Counted from the stretch's first letter, positions 8,872 through 18,647 are shown. The stretch is 37,549 nucleotides of DNA from Polychytrium aggregatum (GCF_025602895.1 NW_026516465.1:1-37549), one strand, 5' to 3'. Numbers and translations: made by a program. The notes: generated by a model from the letters alone, not told the origin.

Positions 8872-11800
8872 TCAGCTGCCCACAAGGTCTGAGACCAAGC
8901 GGGTGAACACATTTTCGAGCAGTTCCCACAAGGGAACAGCAGGATCGAGGGGGGGTCGGGGTGGAGGAATGACAAGTGCTGACACTATACTACGCTGTGA
9001 TGAGGGTGCAGGGAGAGACTGCAAGGGTGGGACTACACTGGGTGTGGGAGTGGGTGGTGGTGCTGGGTGTGCACCAAGTGCGAATGCTCGGAAGGCAGTG
9101 CGGGGAGCGGGTACATGAGCAGCAAGTGATCCAAGTGCGGGAGGGGTGCGACTGCGAGGGGGAGTGCGATCGAAACTGAGCAGGTCCAGCAGCTTGTCCA
9201 CTGGTCCCACTCCGGCTATACCACTTTCCACCCAAGTCGGGTGGGCCGTCTTGAGGGCTGCGACCTTGCGGACCAGGACTTGATGCGGATCCACACACTG
9301 CTGTGCGTGGGTCCTGGTCAAGTCGATCCCGGATCCGTGTCGAGCCAGGTTCTTGCACTTGCGGTAGCCAAATCTGAAGTGGCCTGGGAGAGCACCGAGT
9401 CGCCATCGGACCATGAACATGAGCATGATCATGGATCCTTGGTACCCGCGAGCCTCCCAGAGTCCCGACATCTTGGTCGACGGGGTGCAGGCGGCGGTGA
9501 GCTGCTTGGAGCGGTCGAAGCCGTTCTTCATGTGGTCCTCGAAGATGAGGGTCTTGATCGGGACGGGCTGGGGTCGGGGCGGTCCGGGCGGCGGCGGCTG
9601 GTGTCGGGTCTTGCCTCGGTAGATCTCCGTGGCCGTGAGGGAGTGGTCGGCCTCTTGTCGGCGGACCACCATGGCCCAGTGCGGATCGGCTCGGACTCCT
9701 TGGCCGAGGAACTGGTCGGGGTGGTAGGGCGCAATGATCTTGTTGCGCAGGATCATCGACAGCATCTTGTCGCCGTCAGAGACTTGGTCGTCCCAGCGGG
9801 CCCAGTTCTGCAGGGCCAGCATCTTGACACGGACCGACATCTTGGGAAGGCCGCAGTTGAGGTGCATGGCACCGACGGGAGTGCCGGGGCCGACGCGGAA
9901 CATGGTGCGGAGGGCCGTCATCTGGGCGTCGTCGAGGCGGTCGCGCAGAGCTGGGTCGGGGATGTCCATGGCCATCCCGTATTCGAGGGTCGGCCGCACA
10001 AAGGTCTTGTAGACCTGGGTGATGGTCTTGGCCGAGACCTTGCCGAGGGTGATGCCGAGTCCAACCACGGTGTCGGTGACCATGTGGACCTTGCGGAGGA
10101 GCTTGTCGAACTGGAGGTCCGGGCGGAATCCGTCAATGTCGACCATGACACCGAGGTAGCGGAACTGGAGGACCTTGGGCAGCTCGGTGCCGTACAGCTT
10201 GGCGGGATGGAGCTGGTCGACGTTGCAGGCCGAGTACAGCACCTCGCACTTGGGAGGCGAGAAGCGGTACCGGTTGTCGATGCTGTGGCGTTCGCAGATA
10301 TCCAGCATGGCCTGGGTGCGGCCAGCCGGACAGATGAGGACACCGTCATCGGCAAACCAGAGCGAGTTGACCCGGAGACGGTGGTGGCGACTCGAGGCAA
10401 GCACAAGTCCGTCCTCGGCTCGGAGCAGTCCAGGCAGGTCGTCAATGTGGGCACTGAACAGAAGGGGACTCAGGACCGAGCCTTGGATGAGACCCTTCTG
10501 CAGCCACACAGGCTGCGACGTGCGGCCCTTGCTGGCGACGCGGACAAGAGTGCGGTCGAACATGGCCCTGAGGACCCCGACGGCGACCGGACCAGCACCT
10601 CGGGTGGCGATCTTGTCCCAGAGGCGCTCCCGCCAGACAGTGTCGTAGGCGGCCTTGATGTCGAGGAAGACCAGGCTGTACTCGTCGTCGCGGATCTTGT
10701 TCATGCGGACAAGAGCGTCGAGCGAGTACACCTGGTCGAGGGTGCCTCGGTCCGGGCGGAAGCCTCCCTGGGCAATGTCCATGATGCCGATCTCGCGGGT
10801 GAGGAACGGCAGCAGGACTCGCTCGGCGATCTTGCGGAGGACCTGGGTCAACCCGATGGGCCGGTACATGGCCGGATCGAGGATCGAACCCTTGTTCTTG
10901 TAGACCGGGTGGATCAGGACAGTGTTCCACTCGGTCGGGACGACGGAGGCCTTGAGGGCGGCCAGCAGGATGGCCCGGAGCCAGGGAGCGACCACGGGAG
11001 CGACAGGGTGCAGCATCTCGGCCTTGATCTTGTCCGGGCCGGAAGACTTGCGCTTGGGGGACTTGACGATGGCATCGGCCACCTCGTCCGACGACAATCG
11101 GGGAATGGAGCGGTCCTCGGGGAGCAGGCGCGGAACAGTGTCCAGGGGTCTTGGGCCGACGGTCCGGTCAAAGGCGGCACCGGGGGTGTCCTGGGAGTGC
11201 GAGGAGACCTTGCCGTAGTGGACCACAAGTCGCTCGAGGGCCTCGTCCGAGTTGTCAAAGTGGAAGGCGTCGTCGAGCTCCTTGCGCTTCTTCATGGCGG
11301 CCAGGGACTTGGCGACCTCGGAAGCGTTGAGGGAGTGCAGCTTGTTCATGGCCAGGGTCTCGGCTGCTCGGCGGGACTGGACGATGAGGTTCTTTTCTTG
11401 TTTGCGGACAGCGCGGAGTTCGGCGCGCTTGTCCTCGGCGACGCGGAGGGAGAGCCCGGGCAACTTGAGCTGGTAGATGAGATCGCGGCGCCTCTCGCGA
11501 AGCTGCCGCATCTCGGGGATCAGGGCCGGGTCCTTCCAGACGGTCTTGATGGAAGCCTTGCCGATGGTGGAGTCGGCAGCGGTGGTGATCAGGGCGATCA
11601 TGATGGACCAGGCGCGGTCGATGCAGTCCTGGGCCGCACTCTCCGAGATCGGAATGACCGATCCCCTTGAGATTGGCCGGAGTGCAGCCTGGATGCGCTG
11701 CAGACCGCGTTCGCGCTCGTCCAGCAGCGCCAAGAGGTACTGGGCGCGGACGGCAGGATCCTCGAGCTGGGCGATCTTCCACTGCCATTGGTCGACCTTT

Positions 11801-12546
11801 GGGTAGTACTTTGGCTGTACCCGCAGAGTCGCCCAGATGGGGAAGTGGTCGGACTGGCCACGGAAGGCACCGGCAGTGTCGACCTGCAGCAGCGGGTCGT
11901 TGTTGGCCTGGCGATGCGACACAAAGATGTAGTCGATCGTTGTCCAGCTGGGACCCCGCTGCCGGGTGTGGGTCGGGATCACAGCTGGAGGCACAACGCG
12001 GAGACCGGCGCGGGAGACAGTGTCCTCGAGGATCTTCTCCCTGCCACGGAGCGGCGTGGGCAGTCCGCTCAGGGCACTGAGGTGGGCATTGAAGTCACCC
12101 ACCACAATGACCTGGGCGTCGGGGAGGGCGGCCTTGGTGTGGATCGACTGGAGGGCCTCGCGGTAGTCGTCCAGCTTGAGGCTCGGGGACAGGTAGAAGT
12201 TGCCGATGTGGATGACGTGTTTGTATGTCACCCACATGGCGTCGCCCTTGTCGCTGACTTCAATGTTGGTGAAGTCGTGCGGGTCGATCCTGGCCGGGTT
12301 GTAGAGGATGGCGATGCCTCTACCGGCGCGGCAACGGGGACCAGGGACCTTGACGGCATAGCCACAGAGAGGGCTGCGGGGTTCGAGGTCGGCGAGGGTT
12401 TCTTGGACACCGACAAAGTCGATGTCGTTGGTGTCGATGAGGTTCTTGAGTTCAACGTCGTTGACGTTGATGCCACAGACATTGAAGGAAGCGACGGTCA
12501 GGGATGTCTGGGCCCTGCCGCCTCCCTGCGAGGGGTGTGGATTCAT
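8872..12546 (-). CDS. LINE ORF2: APE-like endonuclease and reverse transcriptase, 1224 aa
   Basis: This is a complete ORF2. The endonuclease/exonuclease/phosphatase domain spans about residues 15-240 and contains FN at 21-22, E49 in VQET, D151 and N153 in GDFNAHL, D205 in IDYIFVS and the SDH catalytic triplet at 232-234. The RT spans about 500-800: GPDKIKAEML, YRPIGL at 561-566, motif A LDIKAAYD (D629), QGSVLSPLLF at 688-697 and FADD at 731-734. C-terminal to it is a helical region and a poor Cys/His cluster (H1080, C1084) in the place of the usual zinc knuckle. No RNase H is visible. The enzyme would nick target DNA and copy the RNA in place. All catalytic residues are present, so this ORF could encode an active enzyme. 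Confidence 0.94.
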   Translation of the reverse strand: MNPHPSQGGGRAQTSLTVASFNVCGINVNDVELKNLIDTNDIDFVGVQETLADLEPRSPLCGYAVKVPGPRCRAGRGIAILYNPARIDPHDFTNIEVSDKGDAMWVTYKHVIHIGNFYLSPSLKLDDYREALQSIHTKAALPDAQVIVVGDFNAHLSALSGLPTPLRGREKILEDTVSRAGLRVVPPAVIPTHTRQRGPSWTTIDYIFVSHRQANNDPLLQVDTAGAFRGQSDHFPIWATLRVQPKYYPKVDQWQWKIAQLEDPAVRAQYLLALLDERERGLQRIQAALRPISRGSVIPISESAAQDCIDRAWSIMIALITTAADSTIGKASIKTVWKDPALIPEMRQLRERRRDLIYQLKLPGLSLRVAEDKRAELRAVRKQEKNLIVQSRRAAETLAMNKLHSLNASEVAKSLAAMKKRKELDDAFHFDNSDEALERLVVHYGKVSSHSQDTPGAAFDRTVGPRPLDTVPRLLPEDRSIPRLSSDEVADAIVKSPKRKSSGPDKIKAEMLHPVAPVVAPWLRAILLAALKASVVPTEWNTVLIHPVYKNKGSILDPAMYRPIGLTQVLRKIAERVLLPFLTREIGIMDIAQGGFRPDRGTLDQVYSLDALVRMNKIRDDEYSLVFLDIKAAYDTVWRERLWDKIATRGAGPVAVGVLRAMFDRTLVRVASKGRTSQPVWLQKGLIQGSVLSPLLFSAHIDDLPGLLRAEDGLVLASSRHHRLRVNSLWFADDGVLICPAGRTQAMLDICERHSIDNRYRFSPPKCEVLYSACNVDQLHPAKLYGTELPKVLQFRYLGVMVDIDGFRPDLQFDKLLRKVHMVTDTVVGLGITLGKVSAKTITQVYKTFVRPTLEYGMAMDIPDPALRDRLDDAQMTALRTMFRVGPGTPVGAMHLNCGLPKMSVRVKMLALQNWARWDDQVSDGDKMLSMILRNKIIAPYHPDQFLGQGVRADPHWAMVVRRQEADHSLTATEIYRGKTRHQPPPPGPPRPQPVPIKTLIFEDHMKNGFDRSKQLTAACTPSTKMSGLWEARGYQGSMIMLMFMVRWRLGALPGHFRFGYRKCKNLARHGSGIDLTRTHAQQCVDPHQVLVRKVAALKTAHPTWVESGIAGVGPVDKLLDLLSFDRTPPRSRTPPALGSLAAHVPAPRTAFRAFALGAHPAPPPTPTPSVVPPLQSLPAPSSQRSIVSALVIPPPRPPLDPAVPLWELLENVFTRLVSDLVGS

Positions 12547-14167
12547 TGGAGTCGTGCAGCGCTGCTGCTGGCCCGGGGGCCCTCTCCTTCAGAGTCAGTG
12601 TCCATGACGGACAGCGGGACTCTGTAGGCGGGGTGAGGCTTGCTGGGCTTTGACGAGGCACCAGCGGCGGGGGCAGCAGCAGCAGCGACAGCAACGACAA
12701 CGGCAGGGGCAGCGGTAGCGGCAGCGGCAGAGGCAGACGACGAGGCAGCGGCAGCGGCAGAACCAGGGACCTTGGGGACGGCGGTGATGTCCGCCCGCTT
12801 GACCTCCTTGCCGGATAGGGCCTTCTTGAGGAGCGAGTCGTACTCGTCGCGGTACTCCTCGGGGATGCGCATCTGGATGCAGCGGCGGACAGGGGCGGTC
12901 TTGGCCTTGGCTGCCTGGCGGAGGGACTTTGCCATAAAGTTCTTGATGGCATCGGATCGGGACAGGGCCAGTCCATGGTGCTTGAGACCATGGATGACGT
13001 CGTAGGCCGGTACGACCCTGACCCTGCCATGTGTGGACGACAGCGACTCCAGACGGGCACCAAGGTCGGCCTTGTTGGATTTGTCGCGGACAAGGACCTC
13101 CATGACCGTGGCCTCAGGGAAGTTGATCTCGGCCAACTCCCTGGTGTCGATGCCGCATCGCTTGAGGTTGCGGCGGACACTGCCGAGGTCGCCACAGCGG
13201 ATGCCCTCGACGTACAGCCAGTCCATGTTGGTGACGGCCTCCCTGAACTTGTCGTTCCGGAGCTCAGAGTTGGCGACCGTCCCGGGGACAAGGACTGGCT
13301 GGCGGTGCTGGTTGGGCTGGATCGGCTTGGAGGAGCCTGGCATTCGGCCGGTGGTCAGCATCCTCTTCCATTCGTCGAGCTGGCTGGCCTCGGACATGCG
13401 GCCGACACGGCTCTCGGCCTCCCGAACGTTCTTCAAGAGAGCGGCCTTGTACGAGGGAGACGGGGCGGAAACAGGGGCAGAGCCAGGGAGGGAGCCGGAG
13501 GACTGGGTCTTGGAACCGGGGGACTGGGTCTTGGGGGTGGCAGTCTTGTTGGCAACAGACTTGCGGAGCTGCTCCGTGGCACGGCTGATTGCCACATTGG
13601 ACTTGGCGATCTTCTGGACCATGGCCTTGGTGGCAGCATCCATGTTGTCGGCCACGAGTGCCTCGAACAGGATGGACTGCACCCGGTCAGCCTCTCGCTT
13701 GAGGATAGCGAGGGCCTCCTCGGGTTTCATCGCAGGGACGGGAGCCTGGGACGGAGGAGGGGTCTTGGCCTTGACGACGGGTCGGGGCGGAAGGACGGGC
13801 CTGGCCTTGGGGACAGGGGACGCAGTGCCAACAGCATCAACAGCTCGACGAGCTGGATCGACGGGGTCAGCAGTGGAAGCAGGGGCTGCTCGAGGGGCGC
13901 CTTCAGAGGCACCACGGGGGACGGCGCGCTGCTTGTCCATGGTCTTGAGGCCGCACTTGGTGTGGAAGTTCTCCTTGAACTTGTCCGAGAACGCATCCAC
14001 AAACAGCTTGCGGGACTCCTTGGTGGTGCGGCTCATGTGGGCCCAGAACTGGAAGGCCGACATCTGGCCGGGGCAGGGTCCGTCCTCGAGGGCCTGGGGA
14101 CACTTGAGCTGGAGCTCGTCCTTGCCGTGCTTGACGACGATCCAGGGATCGGCCGAGGCGAGCTTGC
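12543..14167 (-). pseudogene. LINE ORF1, copy 2, 5'-truncated
   Basis: It encodes residues 221-761 of the 761-aa protein at 6281-8566. The N-terminal third, including the basic signal and three of five cluster cysteines (C214, C218, C221), is lost at the LTR junction. An open frame continues a few codons into the LTR, with only a TTG available as start. The remaining part appears identical to copy 1. Its TGA overlaps the ORF2 ATG at 12543-12546. Confidence 0.9.
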
Positions 14168-14958
14168 TGTTAGAGTCCAAAGGGGACTCAACGGCAAAAG
14201 AAGAAGTGAGCTCGAAGTGAGCTCAGGGAAGGCAAGGGTAAAGTCCGAAGTGGACTCGGAGAGGGAGCGAGGGAAGCAAAGATCCGTTCAAGATAAGACT
14301 AGTCTCGAAATGAGACGTGAGGAACACTCAGAGAATAAAGTAGAAGGCACTTTATTTAGTCCTATTTTGAACGCTAAGGTTCGACTACACATCGCGGGGG
14401 TCAGGCTATTTATAGACAAGTCCGGACTTGGCAGCGAAGGGCGGCCAAGGGAGGGAAAAGTGGGCGATCGAGCAGGGCGAAGGGGGCGATGCACGAACGA
14501 GGGCCGAGAAGGACCACCGAGACAGGCAGAGAACCAAAGCGAGAGAGGCGCAAGCAAAAGCGAAGCACCTGGCAGGAGAAACGTGCAAAGGCGAAGCAAT
14601 GTGACTCAACGTCCAAGAAGCGGATTGGTCAAGTATAAGGTTGGGGCAAATGCATGCGAGATGAACAAGAGATCGGGGCGGTCAGGCAGGTCATGAGTCA
14701 CCGGTGGGGGGACACATGACCGGCAGCCGAATTGCAACCAATCGCAGCAAGGCGCGTGCACAAACAAACCGGCGCGTGCGAAGAAGACAAAGGAAGCGGA
14801 GCAGCACGGGAAAACGGAAGTGCGGAAGGAGCGGAAAAGACAGGCAAAAGGCGGAAAATCGGAGGGGAACTGCAAGGCTACACACAAACAAACAGAAAGG
14901 CAAAAGAATAGCCAAGTGTGCAGTTAAAGTGGAGAACAAGCAGGAGCTATCCCTAACA
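14168..14958 (-). repeat. Lone Gypsy-A LTR 2 (inverted), mosaic, no target duplication
   Basis: It is a full 791-bp LTR with TGTTAG/CTAACA ends. The left flank CTTGC is LINE ORF1 (copy 1 equivalent 7901-7905). The right flank CGGCA is Gypsy-B pol (copy 3 equivalent 30129). The flanks neither match each other nor come from one element. Diagnostic bases from the LTR start to about 14376 follow the 18046/23661 LTRs, while those from about 14302 to 14168 follow the LTR at 2808 at several sites. This fits a recombinant between two different insertions. Confidence 0.93.
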
Positions 14959-16437
14959 CGGCAGCACTAGGAACTCGTACAGTCCGTAGCGAGTCCTGAA
15001 GGCGGTCTTGTGGACATCATCCTCGTGGATGCGGATCTGATGGTAGCCTGAGCGGAGGTCTATCTTGCTAAAGACCTTTGCTCCACTCAGACGATCCATC
15101 AACTCGTCGATCCTGGGCAACGGGTAGGTGTTCTTGATGGTCTGTTTGTTTAGTGCGCGATAGTCGACGCACATCCTGAGATCACCTTCTTTCTTCTTGA
15201 CAAAGAGCACTGGTGCACCATACGGTGACTGGCTCGGGCGGATGAACCCATGGGCGAGGAGGTCATCCAACTGGCGCTTGAGTTCGTCCATCTCCGTCAG
15301 CGACAGTTGGTACGTCGGTCTTGACGGAGGCGACGAGCCTGGTTCGATGTCGATGCGATGATCGACGGTGCGTTGGGGTGGCAGGCATTGTGGCAACTGG
15401 TCGGGGAATACGTCCTTGTACTCGTCGAGCAGCTTGGTCACCACAGGCGGGGGACCGGGACCGGCTTGGTCGGTGTCGTCGACCTCACGCACGACACAGA
15501 GGAACGACGTGTCCTTCTTGATCAGCCTCTTGAATTGCATGGCTGAGAGGAGAGGTGGCATGTTGGGTGAGGCCATGCCCTGCAGGACAATGTCAGGGCC
15601 AACACGGACAGTGCGGCCTTTCCAGTCGACGACTGGAGTCGGCTCGGCACGAGCAAGCCAGCTCATGCCGAGGATGGCATCGAACTTGGTGTCGATCACT
15701 TGGAACAACAGGACAGGATGGTACTTGGGATGGAGGGCCACTCGCAGGACCACTTGGTGTGTGCACTGCTGCACACGATCGTCTGCAAGCGCCACACTCA
15801 TCGGCGACTTCTTCTTGGTTGCATGTATGTTGAGCTCCTGGAGCAAGCGTCTGCTGACAAAGTTGCAGCTTGCTCCAGAGTCCACCATCATTCGGACGGT
15901 GTGACCTTGGACGGTGGCAGGGAGGTACAGCAGGGACTCTTCATGGTCCTCCTGCACAGCCTCCTGCACCATGACTTGACTTGGGGGAACGGGCGACACT
16001 TGGTCTTGGTTGGCTTCATCACGGCCACTCGGACATTTTGGATAGGGTTCGGCCATTGCGGGGGCCTGCGGCGTCAGCACGCCATTGCACACGACGTCCA
16101 CGGCTTGCGGACACATGTCGGAAGCATCCGACACACACGACTTGACAGGGGTGAGGGCACAGGCGGTCCTGTCCCTCAAGGGTTCTTGATTTTCTTTTTT
16201 GTTTTGGTTTTCAATTTTGGTTTTCTCTTCACGTTCGTGGAGAGGCAGGCGGCTTGCGCCACCATGCACCTCTCGCACGACGCACAACACTTGGTTTGTT
16301 TCTCCTTCGGGGGAGGGGGCGAGGTGAACTTCCTCTGGAGACGCGTGGACTGCATTGAGCAATCCACGGCGTTGGTCTCCTACTAGGGCTCCAGAGCCAC
16401 CTAGTAGGGTCGGCCGTTTCCCGACTTCATGGGGCAC
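14959..16437 (-). pseudogene. pol: Gypsy-B unit 1 Pol fragment (protease to RT N-terminal part)
   Basis: It matches residues 1 to about 493 of the 1310-codon pol frame at 27675-31607. It keeps the linker, the protease with DSGAS, the LGMSWL flap motif, and the RT up to LVLP just before FGLTNAP, where the lone LTR interrupts it. It lacks the catalytic YLDD, RNase H and integrase. It is entered by -1 frameshifting at 16416-16422. Confidence 0.92.
16379..16422 (-). promoter_or_regulatory. -1 frameshift signal, Gypsy-B unit 1
   Basis: Minus-strand GGGAAAC (16422-16416) in gag frame, a 7-nt spacer and a hairpin (16408-16379) are identical to those in copy 3. Confidence 0.75.
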
Positions 16438-17223
16438 TCCTTGGCCTGGTGTCCCGGTCGGTGACAGAAGAAGCAGGAACCATGGCGGAGGTCCTCCTGC
16501 TTCTGTCTGTCCTTGGGGGAGACAGTGGCAGCTTGCTGGAACCGGGAGCGGGGAGGGCCACGAGCCTCCATGGCGTTGACGTCAACGTCCATGGGCTCAG
16601 GCATGGGTCTTGCGGGCGGGGCCGGGCGAGGCGGACGGGCTGGGACGTGATGAGACCGATGGCCGCCTGCCAGCTGCGGGTAGAACTGGCGGCCATGGTA
16701 CTGGACGTTGTCGAGGTTCTCGGCAACGTCCATCATCACGTCCAGGGACTTGCGGGCATCAGGGTTGCTGGCGATGTACTCTCTGATCTTGGGCTTGAGG
16801 CCCTTCTGGAAGAGGTACATCGCATCAGCAGAGCCCAGCTCCTCAATCTGGGAGGAGAGGTCTTCAAACTCCTCGATGTAGCGGGTCACAGAACCACGCT
16901 GCACGAGAGAGTATAGCTTGTCACGGGCAATGAGTTCAGCATTGGGGCTGCCGAAGCGGCGACGGAGGCGGTCCTTGAAGTCGTCAAACACACCTTCGCT
17001 CTGCTCGTCGAACCCTTGGCGGCGGTACCAACGGTACGCCTGGTCCTTTAAGCAGAGCTTGGCGGCGACGATGTGGTGGGTGGGGGCGACTTGGGCAGCA
17101 TCGAGGTAGTCCTCGAGTTGCTGCAGCCAGTCCTCCACCGAGGAGGAGCGGCTCTTCCCAGTAAACACTGGGGCACGGAAGGTCTTGAGGAAGGCTTCCG
17201 GAAGTGGGCGGGGGGTTGCTCAT
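16401..17223 (-). pseudogene. gag: Gypsy-B unit 1 Gag, frameshifted after codon 4
   Basis: The 273-aa Gag of copies 2 and 3 starts at an ATG equivalent to 17223-17221. In this copy a G run at 17210-17215 has six bases instead of five, so the frame shifts after MSNP. The rest is open from about 17168 and unchanged, including the capsid-like helical region and the CCHC knuckle. A homopolymer sequencing error would look the same. Confidence 0.88.
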
Positions 17224-17345
17224 GGCAGGGGCAGGCTCCAGGGACAGAGAGGAGAGTCGGTCGGCAAGAGAGGCGGGATCCAGCTTGAGGATCTAGAAAG
17301 AGGACAAACAGGACGAAAACAAGACGAGGATTTCCGATGCTACCA
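17224..17345 (-). other. Gypsy-B unit 1 leader and primer-binding site
   Basis: This is the untranslated leader between the 5' LTR and gag. It opens with TGGTAGCATCGG (minus strand, 17345-17334) directly against the LTR end. It is the same as the copy 3 leader described at 32393-32514. Confidence 0.8.
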
Positions 17346-17654
17346 TGTAACGTCCACTACTGGGACGTTGGGGCAAGACGGGGAGGGAGGGGGTACAAGA
17401 CAAGACAGGACGGGGCAGAACAGGGCGGTGCTAGGCTACTCTAGCGGACGGGTGAGCTCGGGGAGCACTTACGTTTATTCACGATAAAACCGAACTCCAG
17501 ACAAACGGGGGGAACGGGGGCAACCCGCAGGTATACCCTGCGGTGGCCTGCCTGCGGTGCGTGAAAACGCAAAGCGCAGCACAGGTCACGACCCACTGCG
17601 CCGCGCAGTACGCGCAGTACGCGCAGCACAGCGTCGGAGATACCATCTCCTACA
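17346..17654 (-). repeat. Gypsy-B LTR, 309 bp (5' LTR of unit 1)
   Basis: Plus-strand ends are TGTAAC and CCTACA. It is the same length as the copy 3 LTRs at 27357 and 32515. Unit 1's leader lies on its left and the pol sequence of unit 2 on its right. Confidence 0.95.
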
Positions 17655-18045
17655 CGGGGGACCGGGACCGGCTTGGTCGGTGTCGTCGACCTCACGCACG
17701 ACACAGAGGAACGACGTGTCCTTCTTGATCAGCCTCTTGAATTGCATGGCTGAGAGGAGAGGTGGCATGTTGGGTGAGTCCATGCCCTGCAGGACAATGT
17801 CAGGGCCAACACGGACAGTGCGGCCTTTCCAGTCGACGACTGGAGTCGGCTCGGCACGAGCAAGCCAGCTCATGCCGAGGATGGCATCGAACTTGGTGTC
17901 GATCACTTGGAACAACAGGACAGGATGGTACTTGGGATGGAGGGCCACTCGCAGGACCACTTGGTGTGTGCACTGCTGCACACGATCGTCTGCAAGCGCC
18001 ACACTCATCGGCGACTTCTTCTTGGTTGCATGTATGTTGAGCTCC
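17655..18045 (-). pseudogene. pol: Gypsy-B unit 2 Pol, protease C-terminal half fragment
   Basis: It matches 30618-31008 of copy 3 and encodes NIHATKKK through LGMSWL to the LCVVREV motif. It is cut on the left by unit 1's LTR and on the right by Gypsy-A copy 2. It continues the fragment at 24452-25055. The rest of unit 2 pol should lie left of unit 1 but is missing. Confidence 0.9.
18041..18045 (+). repeat. Target site duplication GCTCC, left copy
   Basis: GCTCC precedes the 5' LTR of Gypsy-A copy 2 and is repeated at 24452-24456 after its 3' LTR. In uninterrupted Gypsy-B it occurs once, at about 31004-31008. Confidence 0.95.
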
Positions 18046-18303
18046 TGTTAGGGATAGCTCCTGCTTGTTCTCCACTTTGACTGCACACTTGGCTATTCTT
18101 TTGCCTTTCTGTTTGCTTGTGTGTAGCCTTGCAGTTCCCCTCCGATTTTCCGCCTTTTGCCTGTCTTTTCCGCTCCTTCCGCACTTCCGTTTTCCCGCGC
18201 TGCTCCGCTTCCTTTGTCTTCTTCGCACGCGCCGGTTTGTTTGTGCACGCGCCTTGCTGCGATTGGTTGCAATTCGGCTGCCGGTCATGTGTCCCCCCAC
18301 CGG

Positions 18304-18402
18304 TGACTCATGACCTGCCTGACCGCCCCGATCTCTTGTTCATCTCGCATGCATTTGCCCCAACCTTATACTTGACCAATCCGCTTCTTGGACGTTGAGT
18401 CA
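18304..18402 (+). promoter_or_regulatory. Two TGASTCA (Gcn4/AP-1-type) sites in U3
   Basis: TGACTCA lies at 18304-18310 and TGAGTCA at 18396-18402, both perfect matches to the bZIP consensus, about 190-290 bp upstream of the TATA box. Both recur in the other complete Gypsy-A LTRs (first site at 3066-3072 in LTR 1). Binding is inferred from sequence only. Confidence 0.5.
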
Positions 18403-18589
18403 CATTGCTTCGCCTTTGCACGTTTCTCCTGCCAGGTGCTTCGCTTTTGCTTGCGCCTCTCTCGCTTTGGTTCTCTGCCTGTCTCGGTGGTCCTTCTCGG
18501 CCCTCGTTCGTGCATCGCCCCCTTCGCCCTGCTCGATCGCCCACTTTTCCCTCCCTTGGCCGCCCTTCGCTGCCAAGTCCGGACTTGTC

Positions 18590-18598
18590 TATAAATAG
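18590..18598 (+). promoter_or_regulatory. TATA box of the Gypsy-A LTR
   Basis: TATAAATAG lies 39 bp before the self-complementary segment at 18629 that I take as the RNA 5' end. It is conserved in every Gypsy-A LTR in the window. Confidence 0.8.
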
Positions 18599-18628
18599 CC
18601 TGACCCCCGCGATGTGTAGTCGAACCTT

Positions 18629-18640
18629 AGCGTTCAAAAT
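18629..18640 (+). promoter_or_regulatory. Putative RNA 5' end acting as self-primer
   Basis: AGCGTTCAAAAT is the exact reverse complement of 18839-18850, just past the LTR. Its distance from the TATA box suits a transcription start. This is the arrangement of Tf1/sushi elements, whose RNA 5' end primes minus-strand synthesis. Confidence 0.7.
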
Positions 18641-18647
18641 AGGACTA

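Larger units (their letters stand above)
8743..14167 (-). mobile_element. LINE copy 2, 5' end lost at the lone LTR
   Basis: The copy keeps a poly-A tail (T14 on the plus strand, 8743-8756), a 115-nt 3' UTR, complete ORF2 and ORF1 from residue 221 on. Its 5' part ends abruptly at 14167 against the inverted Gypsy-A LTR. Beyond that LTR the sequence is Gypsy-B, so the missing 5' part is not in this window. It is in the same orientation as copy 1, and its tail abuts copy 1's head. Confidence 0.94.
14959..17654 (-). mobile_element. Gypsy-B unit 1, 5' part, nested in Gypsy-B unit 2
   Basis: The unit runs on the minus strand from its 5' LTR (17346-17654) through primer site, gag and the first part of pol, and is cut in the RT at 14959 by the lone LTR. 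The outer end of its 5' LTR abuts Gypsy-B pol at the equivalent of 30618 in copy 3. The junction lies exactly at the terminal CA of the LTR, so integration into another Gypsy-B copy explains it better than an internal deletion. The predicted target duplication is CGGGG (17655-17659). Its partner is lost. Confidence 0.88.

Noticed and set aside
9241..11670. Plus-strand open frame of 809 codons, and similar long ones at 3600-5408, 6713-8725 and 12975-14696
   Set aside because: They lie antisense to LINE ORF1 and ORF2, repeat in both copies, are Gly/Asp/Val-rich without domains, and result from GC-biased third codon positions of the real genes.
17655..18045. Internally deleted Gypsy-B element made by template switching
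   Set aside because: The join lies exactly at an LTR terminus, so insertion of unit 1 into unit 2 is the simpler reading; kept as an alternative in the findings.
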